Program-made: the position numbers and the translations under genes
Origin: JAOPZW01 sp036555665
GTDB lineage: Bacteria; Actinomycetota; Thermoleophilia; Solirubrobacterales; Solirubrobacteraceae
Direction of reading: 5' to 3'
Assembly (NCBI GenBank): GCA_036555665.1
Contig: DATBKW010000258.1
Location: forward strand, 1-45,602
DNA: 45,602 nt
The notes under the pieces: generated by a model
Told to the model about the DNA's origin: nothing
The model's input: the letters and a program-made list of their open reading frames with translations, nothing else
Database searches by the model: none
In this document: positions 1 to 7,336 of the stretch, piece after piece
How positions within the stretch are numbered: the first letter of the stretch is position 1
Layout: every line of letters begins with the position of its first letter

Positions 1-1026
1 CAGCCTGCGCGTGAGCGCCTCGAAGTTGCGATCGGACTCGGCTTTGACCTCGAACACGGGGGATTCCCAGCCGTGTTGGCGGGCCTCGACGATCTCGTGG
101 TCCCAGTAGGCGCCCTTGACCAGGCGCACGAGCAGCGGATAGCCGCGCGGCGTGGCGTGGGCCCAGGCGATGATCCGATCGCAGAGGTCGGGGCTGTCGC
201 GAAGGTAGGCCTGCAGGACGAGGCCGGCCGACGGCCCGTCCTTGAACTCGTCCTCGGCGAGCAGCTCGAGCACGAGCTCGGTCACCGCCTCGCGCGAGTC
301 GAAGGACTCCATGTCGATGTGCAGGTGGGCGTCGAGCTCGCGGGCGCGCCTGAGCAGGTCGCGCAGGCGCGTGGCCGCGTCGCGCTTGCCGCGCTCGGGC
401 GCGTCGGGCCGCAGCAGCGGCGTGAGCGCCGAGACCTTGACCGACAGGTTCTCGCGCGGGATGCGCCCGGCGCTGTCGGCTTCGAGCTGCGGGCGCTCGG
501 GCAGCTTGCGATAGACCGCCACGAGCCCGTCGAGCGCCTCGCGGCAGCGCGCGGCGTAGCGGTCGGCCTCGGCGCTGGTGACCGTCGCCTCGCCGAGGAG
601 GTCGACGCTCGTCGCCACGCCCTTGCGCCACAGCTCCTCGAGCACCGACGTGGCATCGCGCGGCGTCTCGCCGACGATGAAGCGGTGCGCCATGTGCTTG
701 ACGCCTGCCGCGGCGGCGGCGCCCAACGCGGTCCGGCCCGCCTTGGTGCCCGACATCCGCATTGCGACTTCCAGCGGAGGCGGGCGGTCGCCCACCTCCT
801 CGAGGAAGCCGGTCAGGTGGCCGGCGAGGTCGTCGAGCGACCGGCAGGCCGGCACCACGTCGACGAAGCGAAACAGCGCGGCCCTGAGCTCTTCGTCCTG
901 CGAGGCGAGCTCCATCGCCCGCTCGTCGATGAGCTTGAGCGGGTTGCGGCTGGTGCCGGGAAGCGCGGCGGCCAGATCGCGGCCGACGGCGAGAATGTCG
1001 GCTTCGGACGCCGCGGCTGCTGTCAC
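1..1026 (-). CDS. putA: Proline dehydrogenase, probably bifunctional PutA (5' part, runs off the left edge)
   Basis: FAD-dependent oxidation of proline to pyrroline-5-carboxylate, first step of proline catabolism to glutamate. The reading frame is open from a GTG at 1026 to the window edge (342 codons, no stop). Near residue 300 it carries the PRODH signature RLVKGAYWD, and earlier the family segments DLLGEATVTSAEA and HIDMESFDS. The distance of about 300 residues before the signature is long for a small monofunctional PRODH and fits a PutA lacking the E. coli-type DNA-binding domain, in which a P5C dehydrogenase domain would follow outside the window. That second domain is not visible here, so bifunctionality is inferred. 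The start is the GTG after GATATCGTCGGCCC; no strong Shine-Dalgarno is seen. Confidence 0.9.
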   Translation of the reverse strand, partial: MTAAAASEADILAVGRDLAAALPGTSRNPLKLIDERAMELASQDEELRAALFRFVDVVPACRSLDDLAGHLTGFLEEVGDRPPPLEVAMRMSGTKAGRTALGAAAAAGVKHMAHRFIVGETPRDATSVLEELWRKGVATSVDLLGEATVTSAEADRYAARCREALDGLVAVYRKLPERPQLEADSAGRIPRENLSVKVSALTPLLRPDAPERGKRDAATRLRDLLRRARELDAHLHIDMESFDSREAVTELVLELLAEDEFKDGPSAGLVLQAYLRDSPDLCDRIIAWAHATPRGYPLLVRLVKGAYWDHEIVEARQHGWESPVFEVKAESDRNFEALTRRL

Positions 1027-1203
1027 GGGCCGACGATATCGCGGGGTTGCGTCTCCGCGCACCTGGTCTCCGTCGGCGCCCGCCGCCAGGGCGGGGTCTG
1101 CCGCGCGCGCCTGCCGCTCCGCGCCGCCAGGCACTGAAGGGTGTGAGGCTGCGCAGTCTTGTTGCGCTTGTGATCTCCGCTGTTGCAGGTTGCCTGCGAC
1201 CCT

Positions 1204-1258
1204 CAGGGGGTGGGCTGCATTGACGGAAACTATTTAGGTCAATGCATCCCACCCCCTT
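1204..1258. repeat. Long inverted repeat / hairpin upstream of the decayed AbiEi-type gene
   Basis: Arms 1205-1224 and 1238-1257 match over 20 bp with one mismatch (C1215 against A1247 side) around a 13-nt A/T-richer loop, GGAAACTATTTAG. It lies in the gap between putA (leftward) and the decayed gene (rightward), so it is not a terminator for putA. It may be an operator, an mRNA hairpin or a dispersed repeat. AbiEi-type antitoxins are known to repress their own promoters through inverted repeats, but here the link is only positional. Confidence 0.7.
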
Positions 1259-1954
1259 GGTCGGCGGTCCTGGCCTGCGGGCCCGGGGCGGTGCTCAGTC
1301 ATCGCAGTGCGGCGTGGCAATGGGGGCTGCTGGGCACCGACCAGGCGGTGGTCGACGTGACCGCAGCGCGCAGCAGCCACGGTGGCCCGGGCATCCGCCT
1401 GCACAGGGCCCGTTCCCTCGATGCCCGTGACACGACCACGCACCGAGGCATCGCGACCACACGGTCGCCCGCACACTGCTGGACCTCGCGGCGACGGTCA
1501 GAGCAGACCGGCTGGAGCGCGCGTACGCGCAGGTGCTGCACCTGCACCTCTACGACCAGCGAACGATCGACGAGATCCTGCAGCGCGCAAACGGGCACCG
1601 GGGGCAACCGCGCTGGCGAGGGCGACCGCTCGCGAGCTCAAACGGGCGCGCAGCGACTGGGAGGTGTGGATGCTGACGCTGATCCGCGACCACGCCCTGC
1701 CGGGGCCCCTCGTCAACCACGCCCTCGATGCCCCGGACTACGGCCCCGTCGAGGTCGACTTCTTCTGGCCTGCGCACCGGCTCGTGGTCGAGACCGACAG
1801 CTGGCGCGCCCACGGCACCAAGGCGGCCTACGAGACAGACCGCGCCCGCGACGCCGCCCTGCAGGCCGCCGGCTACCGCGTTGTGCGGTTCACATGGCGC
1901 ACGCCGGACGCCACGGTCCTCAAGCGCCTTCGCACGTTGCTGCATCATTGGTGC
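1255..1954 (+). pseudogene. Decayed AbiEi-like / DUF559 protein gene, two frameshifts, N-terminus lost
   Basis: Three consecutive frames together spell one protein of the common actinobacterial type: AbiEi-like antitoxin domain followed by a DUF559 (Vsr-like endonuclease fold) domain. About 1270-1460 reads AVLACGPGAVLSHRSAA...GIRLHRAR. A one-base loss near 1462 shifts to VARTLLDLAATV...RTIDEILQRANGHRG. A second one-base loss in the G run at 1600-1604 shifts to TALARATARELKRARSDWE...VEVDFFWPAHRLVVETDSW. The usual N-terminal helix-turn-helix is missing, and the last frame has no stop before rpiB, so it reads straight into that gene. The second shift sits in a homopolymer and could be a sequencing error; the first and the missing N-terminus argue for true decay. 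Confidence 0.75.
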
Positions 1955-2392
1955 ATGCGCATCGCCGTCGCCGCCGACGAACGAGTGGGCGTCGCCGACG
2001 CCGTCGTGGACGAGCTGCGCAAGCGCGGGCACGAGGTGCTCGTCCACGGCGCGCTGAACGACGACGAGCGCGATGACTGGGCGTGGGCGTCGGAGGCGGC
2101 GGCGCGGGATGTCGCCGAGCAGCGCGCCGACCAGGCGGTCGTGTGCTGCTGGACGGGCACGGGCGCGTCGATCGCTGCCAACAAGGTGGCGGGGGCGCGG
2201 GCCGCGCTGTGCGCCGATGCGCAGACGGCGGCGGGCGCCCGCAAGTGGAACGACGCCAACGTGCTGGCGCTGAGCCTGCGGGCGACGTCGCAGGCCGAGC
2301 TCGCCGAGATCCTCGACGCGTGGTTTGCCGAGGAGCCGAGCACCGCGCCCGACGACGTCGCCAACGTCGAGCACCTGGCCGAGATCCGGTGA
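1955..2392 (+). CDS. RpiB/LacAB-family sugar-phosphate isomerase (divergent)
   Basis: A 145-residue protein of the ribose-5-phosphate isomerase B family, which isomerises aldose/ketose phosphates. The family core is clear: CCWTGTGASIAANK at 64-77 corresponds to the ICGTGIGMSIAANK region with the catalytic Cys (C65), followed by RAALCAD and NDANVLALS. It departs from classical RpiB: Trp follows the catalytic Cys, and the N-terminal Asp-His pair reads AADE, so the substrate may not be ribose-5-phosphate. Start chosen at ATG 1955 by homology; the upstream open frame belongs to the decayed DUF559 gene and no stop separates them. It overlaps the next gene by 4 bp (GTGA), suggesting translational coupling. 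Confidence 0.85.
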   Translation: MRIAVAADERVGVADAVVDELRKRGHEVLVHGALNDDERDDWAWASEAAARDVAEQRADQAVVCCWTGTGASIAANKVAGARAALCADAQTAAGARKWNDANVLALSLRATSQAELAEILDAWFAEEPSTAPDDVANVEHLAEIR

Positions 2393-3393
2393 TCGCGCTC
2401 AACGCGCGGGCCGCCGCGCGCCCCGAGCTCGGCGGGGTCGAGCGGTGGGCGCGCGAGCTCGCACAGCGCCTCCCGCGGCTCGGCGACTACGACGTCATCC
2501 GCCCGCCGGCCGCGCTCTCGCATAGCGCCGGCCACGCCTGGGAGCAGGGCCTGCTGCCTTTCAAGGCGCGCCGCGCGCGCCTGCTGCTGAACCCCGCCAA
2601 CCTCGCGCCGATCGTCTTCCCGCGCAACGCGGTCGTCATCCACGACGCCGCCGCGCTGCGCGAGCCGGGCTGGTACTCGCCCGCCTACGCGCGCTGGCAG
2701 AGGACGGTCCTGCCGCTCATCGCCAAGCGGGCGCGCCTGGTCATCACCGTCAGCGAGTTCTCGCGCGACGAGCTGCGCGAGCTGCTCGGGGTCGACGCCC
2801 ACGTCGTCGCGGGCGGCGTCGACGGGCGCTTCAGCCCCGACGCCGACCCCGAGCCCGCCAAGGCCGCGCTCGGCCTGACCCGCGCCTACGTCCTCACCGT
2901 CGCCAGCCAGACCAGGCGCAAGAACCTGGCCGCCCTGGATGTCGCGGCCCGGCGGCTCGCGGGTGAGGGCATCGACCTCGTCGCCGCCGGCGGCGCCAGG
3001 CCGCAGCTGCAGGCGGAGCGCACGCCGGCGCGCGCCCTCGGCCACGTCCCCGACGAGCACCTTCCCGGCCTCTATGCAGGAGCGCGCGCCTTCGTGCTGC
3101 CGTCGCTGCACGAGGGCTTCGGCCTGACCTGCCTGGAGGCGATGGCCTGTGGCGTGCCGGTGGTCGCCGCTCGCGCAGGCGCGCTGCCCGAGACCTGCGG
3201 CGACGCAGCGCGCTACGCCGATCCCCGCGACGGCGAAGCCATCGCCGACGAGGTGCAGGCCGCGATCGACGACGACGACCTGCGGCGAGCGGGCCCCGCC
3301 CGCGCCAGGCAGTTCACCTGGGATCGCACCGCCCGCGAGCTTCACGCACTCGTATCCTCGAAGGCAGGATGGACCAGCAGAGCGCGGCACTGA
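2389..3393 (+). CDS. GT4-family glycosyltransferase
   Basis: A 334-residue GT-B fold retaining glycosyltransferase of family GT4, transferring a sugar from a nucleotide sugar to an unidentified acceptor on the cytoplasmic face. Visible features: an N-terminal GGVERW segment, the linker VSEFSRDEL near 121-129, and the C-terminal HEGFGLTCLE at 241-250 giving the E-x7-E donor-phosphate/catalytic motif, followed by MACGVPVVAARAGALPET. The GTG start at 2389 overlaps the rpiB stop by 4 bp. Its 3' end overlaps the histidine kinase start by 25 bp. No membrane segment or signal peptide is seen. Donor and acceptor cannot be read from the sequence. Confidence 0.88.
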   Translation: MIALNARAAARPELGGVERWARELAQRLPRLGDYDVIRPPAALSHSAGHAWEQGLLPFKARRARLLLNPANLAPIVFPRNAVVIHDAAALREPGWYSPAYARWQRTVLPLIAKRARLVITVSEFSRDELRELLGVDAHVVAGGVDGRFSPDADPEPAKAALGLTRAYVLTVASQTRRKNLAALDVAARRLAGEGIDLVAAGGARPQLQAERTPARALGHVPDEHLPGLYAGARAFVLPSLHEGFGLTCLEAMACGVPVVAARAGALPETCGDAARYADPRDGEAIADEVQAAIDDDDLRRAGPARARQFTWDRTARELHALVSSKAGWTSRARH

Positions 3394-4493
3394 GCGCGAT
3401 GAACGACGCGGTCCTGGCGATTGCCGCCGAAGCGACGATCGAGCCGATGCTGCAACGGCTCGCGCACGCCGCCCGCGGGCTTGTCGACGCGAAGTACGCG
3501 GCCATCGGCGTCCCCGACGGCGAGGGCGGGTTCGCCCAGTTCATCACCTCGGGCATGAGCGACGAGCTCATCGCCGCGATGGGTCCGCTGCCGCGCCAGC
3601 ACGGGCTGCTCGGCGCCATGCTCACCTCGCCGGTTCCCTACCGCACCGGCGACGTCCGCCGCGATCCGCGCTTCCGGGGATGGTGGCCGGCCGCGCATCC
3701 GCAGATGCGCTCGTTCCTCGGCGTGCCGATCGTGGCCGGGAGCGGGATCGTCGGCGCCGTCTACCTGACCGACAAGGTCGGCGCCGAGGAGTTCGACGAG
3801 TCCGACCAGCAGCTGATCGAGATGCTCTCGGTGCACGCCGCGCTGGCCATCGAGAAGGCGAACCTCTACGAGCGCAGCCGCGAGCTGAGCATCGTCGAGG
3901 AGCGCAACCGCCTGGCGCGCGAGCTGCACGACTCGGTGACGCAGAAGCTGTTCGGCCTGACGCTCACCGCGGAGGCGGCGGCCACCGTGATCGACCGCGA
4001 CCCGGCCGAGGCCAAGCTGGCCCTGCAGCGCCTGCAGGGCCTCACGCGCGAGGCGATGGAGGAGCTGCGCTCGCTGATCTTCGAGCTGCGCCCGCCCGCC
4101 GCCGAGAGCGAGGGCCTCGCGACCGCGCTGCGCAAGCACGTCGACGTGCTGCAGCGCGCGCACGGCGACGAGGTGCTGCTGAACGTCGAGGGCGACGCCG
4201 AGCCCCGTCAGGGCGCCGGCGAGATGCTGCGCATCGCCCAGGAGGCCCTGCAGAACGCGCTGCGCCACGCGCACGCCACCCGTGTCGACATCAGCCTGCG
4301 GGCCCACGACGGCCGCCTGCGCCTGGCCGTCGCCGACGACGGCATCGGCTTCGACCCCGCCGAGCCCGGCCTGCGCTCGCGCCGCCTGGGCCTGACCTCG
4401 ATGGAGGAGCGCGCCCGCGCCCTCGGCGGCACGCTCACGATCGAATCGACGCCGGGCGCCGGTACGACGATCGCGCTCGAGGTGCCGCGATGA
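3369..4493 (+). CDS. GAF-domain sensor histidine kinase (NarL/DevS type)
   Basis: A 374-residue cytoplasmic sensor kinase. Residues about 15-175 form a GAF domain (FLGVPI, VGAVYLTDK). The HisKA_3 dimerisation segment ERNRLARELHDSVTQ carries the phospho-acceptor H187. The HATPase domain shows EALQNALRHA (N box), DDGIGFD (G1) and GLTSMEERA (G2). There is no transmembrane segment, so the signal is probably a small molecule, redox state or gas bound by the GAF domain, as in DevS/DosT; no haem ligand can be assigned here. It starts 25 bp inside the preceding glycosyltransferase gene and its stop overlaps the response regulator ATG by 4 bp, which defines a two-component pair. Confidence 0.93.
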   Translation: MDQQSAALSAMNDAVLAIAAEATIEPMLQRLAHAARGLVDAKYAAIGVPDGEGGFAQFITSGMSDELIAAMGPLPRQHGLLGAMLTSPVPYRTGDVRRDPRFRGWWPAAHPQMRSFLGVPIVAGSGIVGAVYLTDKVGAEEFDESDQQLIEMLSVHAALAIEKANLYERSRELSIVEERNRLARELHDSVTQKLFGLTLTAEAAATVIDRDPAEAKLALQRLQGLTREAMEELRSLIFELRPPAAESEGLATALRKHVDVLQRAHGDEVLLNVEGDAEPRQGAGEMLRIAQEALQNALRHAHATRVDISLRAHDGRLRLAVADDGIGFDPAEPGLRSRRLGLTSMEERARALGGTLTIESTPGAGTTIALEVPR

Positions 4494-5134
4494 TCCGCGT
4501 GCTCATCGCCGACGACCACGCCGTGGTGCGCGAGGGCCTGCGCGCCTTCCTGGCCCTGCAGGACGACCTCGAGGTGGTGGCCGAAGCCGCCGACGGCGAG
4601 GAGGCGGTCAGCGCCGTCGAGCGCCTGGCGCCCGACGTCGCGCTCGTCGACCTCGTCATGCCGCGCGTCGACGGCATCGAGGCGATCCGGCGCATGCGCG
4701 CGCTGCGCCCCGAGACCCGCGTGATCGTCCTGACGAGCTTCGTCGACGAGGACAAGATGCTTCCGGCCGTTCGCGCCGGCGCCTCGGGCTACCTGCTCAA
4801 GGACGTCGAGCCGCAGGAGCTCGTCGGCGCCATCCGCACCGTCCACGGCGGCGGCACGCTGCTGCACCCCGCGGTCGTCGAGGAGCTGGTGCGCGAGGTT
4901 TCGCGCGACGACGCCCGCCACCCGGCCGACAACCCGCTGACCGAGCGCGAGCGCGAGGTGCTGACGCTCATCGCGCGGGGCCGGGCGAACAAGGCCATCG
5001 CCTTCGAGCTGGGCGTCGCCGAGAAGACGGTCAAGACCCACGTGAGCAACATCCTGGGCAAGCTCGACCTCACCGACCGCACGCAGGCCGCCCTGTACGC
5101 GGTGCGCGAGGGACTGGTCGACCCCGGGTCCTAA
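4490..5134 (+). CDS. NarL/FixJ-family response regulator
   Basis: A 214-residue DNA-binding response regulator and partner of the upstream kinase. The receiver domain (1-120) has the acidic pair D8/D9, phospho-acceptor D54 (VALVDLVMP), T82 and K104. The C-terminal LuxR-type helix-turn-helix spans about 147-205 (LTEREREVLTLIARG...NKAIAFELGVAEKTVKTHVSNIL). The ATG at 4490 overlaps the kinase stop (ATGA). Target genes are unknown; the small secreted-protein gene directly downstream is a possible target by position only. Confidence 0.95.
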   Translation: MIRVLIADDHAVVREGLRAFLALQDDLEVVAEAADGEEAVSAVERLAPDVALVDLVMPRVDGIEAIRRMRALRPETRVIVLTSFVDEDKMLPAVRAGASGYLLKDVEPQELVGAIRTVHGGGTLLHPAVVEELVREVSRDDARHPADNPLTEREREVLTLIARGRANKAIAFELGVAEKTVKTHVSNILGKLDLTDRTQAALYAVREGLVDPGS

Positions 5135-5278
5135 TCGGGGCATCTCAAGCCGGAGCGCCGGGGTGCCGATGGAACCCTGCGCGCACCGATCGCGTCAGGT
5201 CGCGTCGTGCGCCGGTAGTGGTTTGCGTGTGAGCCGGCTACTGCCTCGTCCCGTTGATTGACTCCGAAGGACCCTCCC

Positions 5279-5527
5279 TTGAAGATCTCAAAGAACGTCC
5301 GTATCGGCGCGATCGTGGCTGGCATCGCTTGTCTGAGCATGCTCGTCCCGGCCGGCACAGCCGGCGCGCACCGCAACGTCTGCCACATGCATCATGCGTG
5401 CCCGAGCGACCACGCGACGTACCGCTGGCATGGGCTGCTCTGCGTGAAGCCCACGTCGCCCAAGAACGACGGCAGCTTTCACAAGCGCGTCCGCCAGGGC
5501 GGCCTGCCGTACCTCTGCAAGAGGTAG
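5279..5527 (+). CDS. Small secreted His/Cys-rich protein, function unknown
   Basis: An 82-residue precursor. Residues 1-27 form a good Sec signal peptide (KISKNVR, then a hydrophobic stretch, then PAGTAGA before HRNVC). The mature part of about 55 residues has four Cys and a His/Cys cluster (CHMHHAC, then PSDHATYRW), with later LLC and YLC. Two disulfides or metal binding are possible. The TTG at 5279 is chosen because GAAGGA lies 8 nt upstream; an in-frame TTG at 5258 would add 7 residues. I do not recognise a named family. It is followed by strong hairpins that probably terminate its message. Confidence 0.7.
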   Translation: MKISKNVRIGAIVAGIACLSMLVPAGTAGAHRNVCHMHHACPSDHATYRWHGLLCVKPTSPKNDGSFHKRVRQGGLPYLCKR

Positions 5528-5529
5528 CC

Positions 5530-5587
5530 GGTATCGGGTCGTCTTCGGGACGGCCCGAGTGGGGTCCTAGGACCTATTCCCGATACC
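5530..5587. terminator. Nested inverted repeats, probable terminator
   Basis: Three structures overlap just behind the secreted-protein stop: a 9-bp perfect outer inverted repeat (5530-5538 with 5579-5587), an 8-9 bp hairpin at 5536-5556 with a UUCG-containing loop and one or two G-U pairs, and a perfect 12-bp palindrome GGTCCTAGGACC at 5563-5574. There is no clear U tract, which is usual for high-GC actinobacteria. The outer arm competes with the first hairpin. Confidence 0.55.
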
Positions 5588-5606
5588 CAAGCGGCATGGC
5601 GCGACG

Positions 5607-5612
5607 TACCGT
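5607..5612 (+). promoter_or_regulatory. Putative -10 box (TACCGT) of the SDR gene
   Basis: It lies 6 nt before the ATG at 5619 with no Shine-Dalgarno between, so the mRNA is probably leaderless. No convincing -35 is seen. Confidence 0.4.
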
Positions 5613-5618
5613 CGTGGC

Positions 5619-6308
5619 ATGCCGAAGACCGCCCTCATCACCGGCGCCTCACGCGGGCTCGGGCTGGCCCTCGCCCGCGCGCTGGCCGAGCGCGACTGGC
5701 GCCTGGTCATCGACGCGCGCGGCGCTCCGGGCCTCGAGGCCGCCCGCCGCGAGCTCGCCGCGCGGACCGAGGTCATCGCGCTCGTCGGCGACGTCGCCGA
5801 GGACCGCCACCGCCGCGCGCTCGTCTCCGCGGCCGGCGGCCGCATCGACGCCCTGGTCAACAACGCCAGCGTCCTGGGCCTCAGCCCGCAGCCGCCGCTG
5901 GCCAGCCACCCGCTCGACGTCCTCGAGGACATCCTCAGGGTCAACGCGCTCGCGCCGGTCGCGCTCGTCCAGCTCGCGCTGCCGGTGATGCCCGCGGGCG
6001 CGCGGATCGTCAATGTCACCTCCGACGCGGCCGTCGAGGCCTACGAGGGCTGGGGCGGCTACGGGTCGTCGAAGGCAGCGCTCGAGCAGCTGACCCGCAT
6101 CCTCGCCGTCGAGCACCCCGGCCTCGCCGTCTACGCCTTCGACCCCGGCGACATGAACACCGCCATGCACCAGGCGGCCTTCCCCGGCGAGGACATCTCC
6201 GATCGCCCGCCGCCCGAGGACAGCGTCCCGGGCCTGCTCGCCCTGCTGGAGGGCGACCTGCCCAGCGGCCGCTACCGCCACGCCGACATCAAGGCGGCCC
6301 ACGCGTGA
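5619..6308 (+). CDS. Short-chain dehydrogenase/reductase (SDR)
   Basis: A 229-residue classical SDR, an NAD(P)-dependent oxidoreductase with unknown substrate. It has the cofactor motif TGASRGLG (8-15), NNAS at 81-84, catalytic Ser135 (VTSDAA) and the Y148-x3-K152 pair (YGSSK). The 6308 end overlaps the next gene start by 4 bp, so it is cotranscribed with the QueA-like gene. That pairing of an SDR with a QueA-like protein is the main functional hint. R15 region with D33 at the end of beta-2 rather than a basic residue would favour NAD over NADP, but this is weak. Confidence 0.9.
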   Translation: MPKTALITGASRGLGLALARALAERDWRLVIDARGAPGLEAARRELAARTEVIALVGDVAEDRHRRALVSAAGGRIDALVNNASVLGLSPQPPLASHPLDVLEDILRVNALAPVALVQLALPVMPAGARIVNVTSDAAVEAYEGWGGYGSSKAALEQLTRILAVEHPGLAVYAFDPGDMNTAMHQAAFPGEDISDRPPPEDSVPGLLALLEGDLPSGRYRHADIKAAHA

Positions 6309-7336
6309 GCGCCGAGCCGGCTTTCGAGCTGCCCACGCGCCTGGAGGCGCACGAGGCGCCCGAGCGCCGCGGCCTGGCCCGCGACGACGTGCGGATGCTC
6401 GTCGCGCGCGGCGACGGGCGCATCGTCCACGCGCGCGCCCGCGACCTGCCCGACTTCCTCGACGCCGGCGACCTTCTGGTCATCAACATCTCGCGTACCC
6501 TGCCGGCCGCGCTGCCCGCCCGGCGCGCCGACGGCACCGAGCTCGAGCTGCGGCTCTCGACCCCGCTGCCCGGCGCAAGCGACGACCGCTGGGTCGTCGA
6601 GCTGCGCGCAGGCGGCGAGCCGTTCAGCGGCGGCCGCGCCGGCGACGTCCTTGCGCTCCCCGCGGGCGCGCGGGCCCGCATCGAGGCTCCGTACCTCGCG
6701 GGCCCGCGCCTGTGGGCGGCGCGCCTGGAGCTGACGGAGCCGCTGTTGGCCTATCTCGGCCGCCACGGCGCGCCGATTCGCTACCGCTACGTGCCCGACG
6801 CCCATGCGCTGGCCGACTATCAGACCGCGTACGCGGTCGAGCCCGGCAGCGCCGAGATGCCGAGCGCCGGGCGTCCGGTCACCCCCACGGTCCTCACCGC
6901 GCTGGCGGCCAAGGGCGTGGCGGTCGCCCCGGTCGTCCTCCACACCGGCGTGTCCTCGCCCGAGCGCGGTGAGCGCCCGTACCCGGAGCGCTACCGCGTG
7001 CCGGCGCCGACCGCGCGCCTGGTCGAGGCGACCCGCGCATGGGGCGGGCGCGTCATCGCCGTCGGCACGACCGTCGTGCGCGCCCTGGAGACCGCCGCGC
7101 GCCCCGACGGCAGCATCGAGCCGGGGGAGGGGTGGACCGCGCTCGTCGTCACGCCCGAGCGCGGCGTGCGCGCGGTCGACGGCCTGCTCACCGGCTGGCA
7201 CGAGCCCGAGGCCTCGCACCTCGACATGCTCGACGCCGTCGGCGGCCGGCGCCTGATCTACCGCTCCTACGCCGCTGCGCTGCAGGCCGGCTATCTCTGG
7301 CACGAATTCGGCGACGTGCACCTCATCCTGCCGTAG
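6305..7336 (+). CDS. QueA-like S-adenosylmethionine:tRNA ribosyltransferase-isomerase paralog
   Basis: A 343-residue member of the QueA family, whose classical enzyme moves ribose from SAM to preQ1-tRNA in queuosine synthesis. Family segments are present: ELP near the N-terminus, DLLVINISRTLPA (for DVLVFNDTRVIPA), YQTAYAVEPGSAEMPSAGRPVT (for YQTVYA..PGSVAAPTAGLHFT), VVLHTGVSS, VGTTVVRALE and DGLLTGWHEPEASHLDML. Several canonical residues differ: the substrate loop RHGxxPLPPY is RHGAPIRYRY, AGLHFT is AGRPVT, and the LHVGxGTF loop is LHTGVSS. No tgt or other queuosine gene is nearby. It may be a paralog with another SAM-derived or nucleoside substrate. It overlaps the SDR by 4 bp, and its end overlaps the convergent hydrolase gene by 14 bp. 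Confidence 0.8.
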   Translation: MSAEPAFELPTRLEAHEAPERRGLARDDVRMLVARGDGRIVHARARDLPDFLDAGDLLVINISRTLPAALPARRADGTELELRLSTPLPGASDDRWVVELRAGGEPFSGGRAGDVLALPAGARARIEAPYLAGPRLWAARLELTEPLLAYLGRHGAPIRYRYVPDAHALADYQTAYAVEPGSAEMPSAGRPVTPTVLTALAAKGVAVAPVVLHTGVSSPERGERPYPERYRVPAPTARLVEATRAWGGRVIAVGTTVVRALETAARPDGSIEPGEGWTALVVTPERGVRAVDGLLTGWHEPEASHLDMLDAVGGRRLIYRSYAAALQAGYLWHEFGDVHLILP

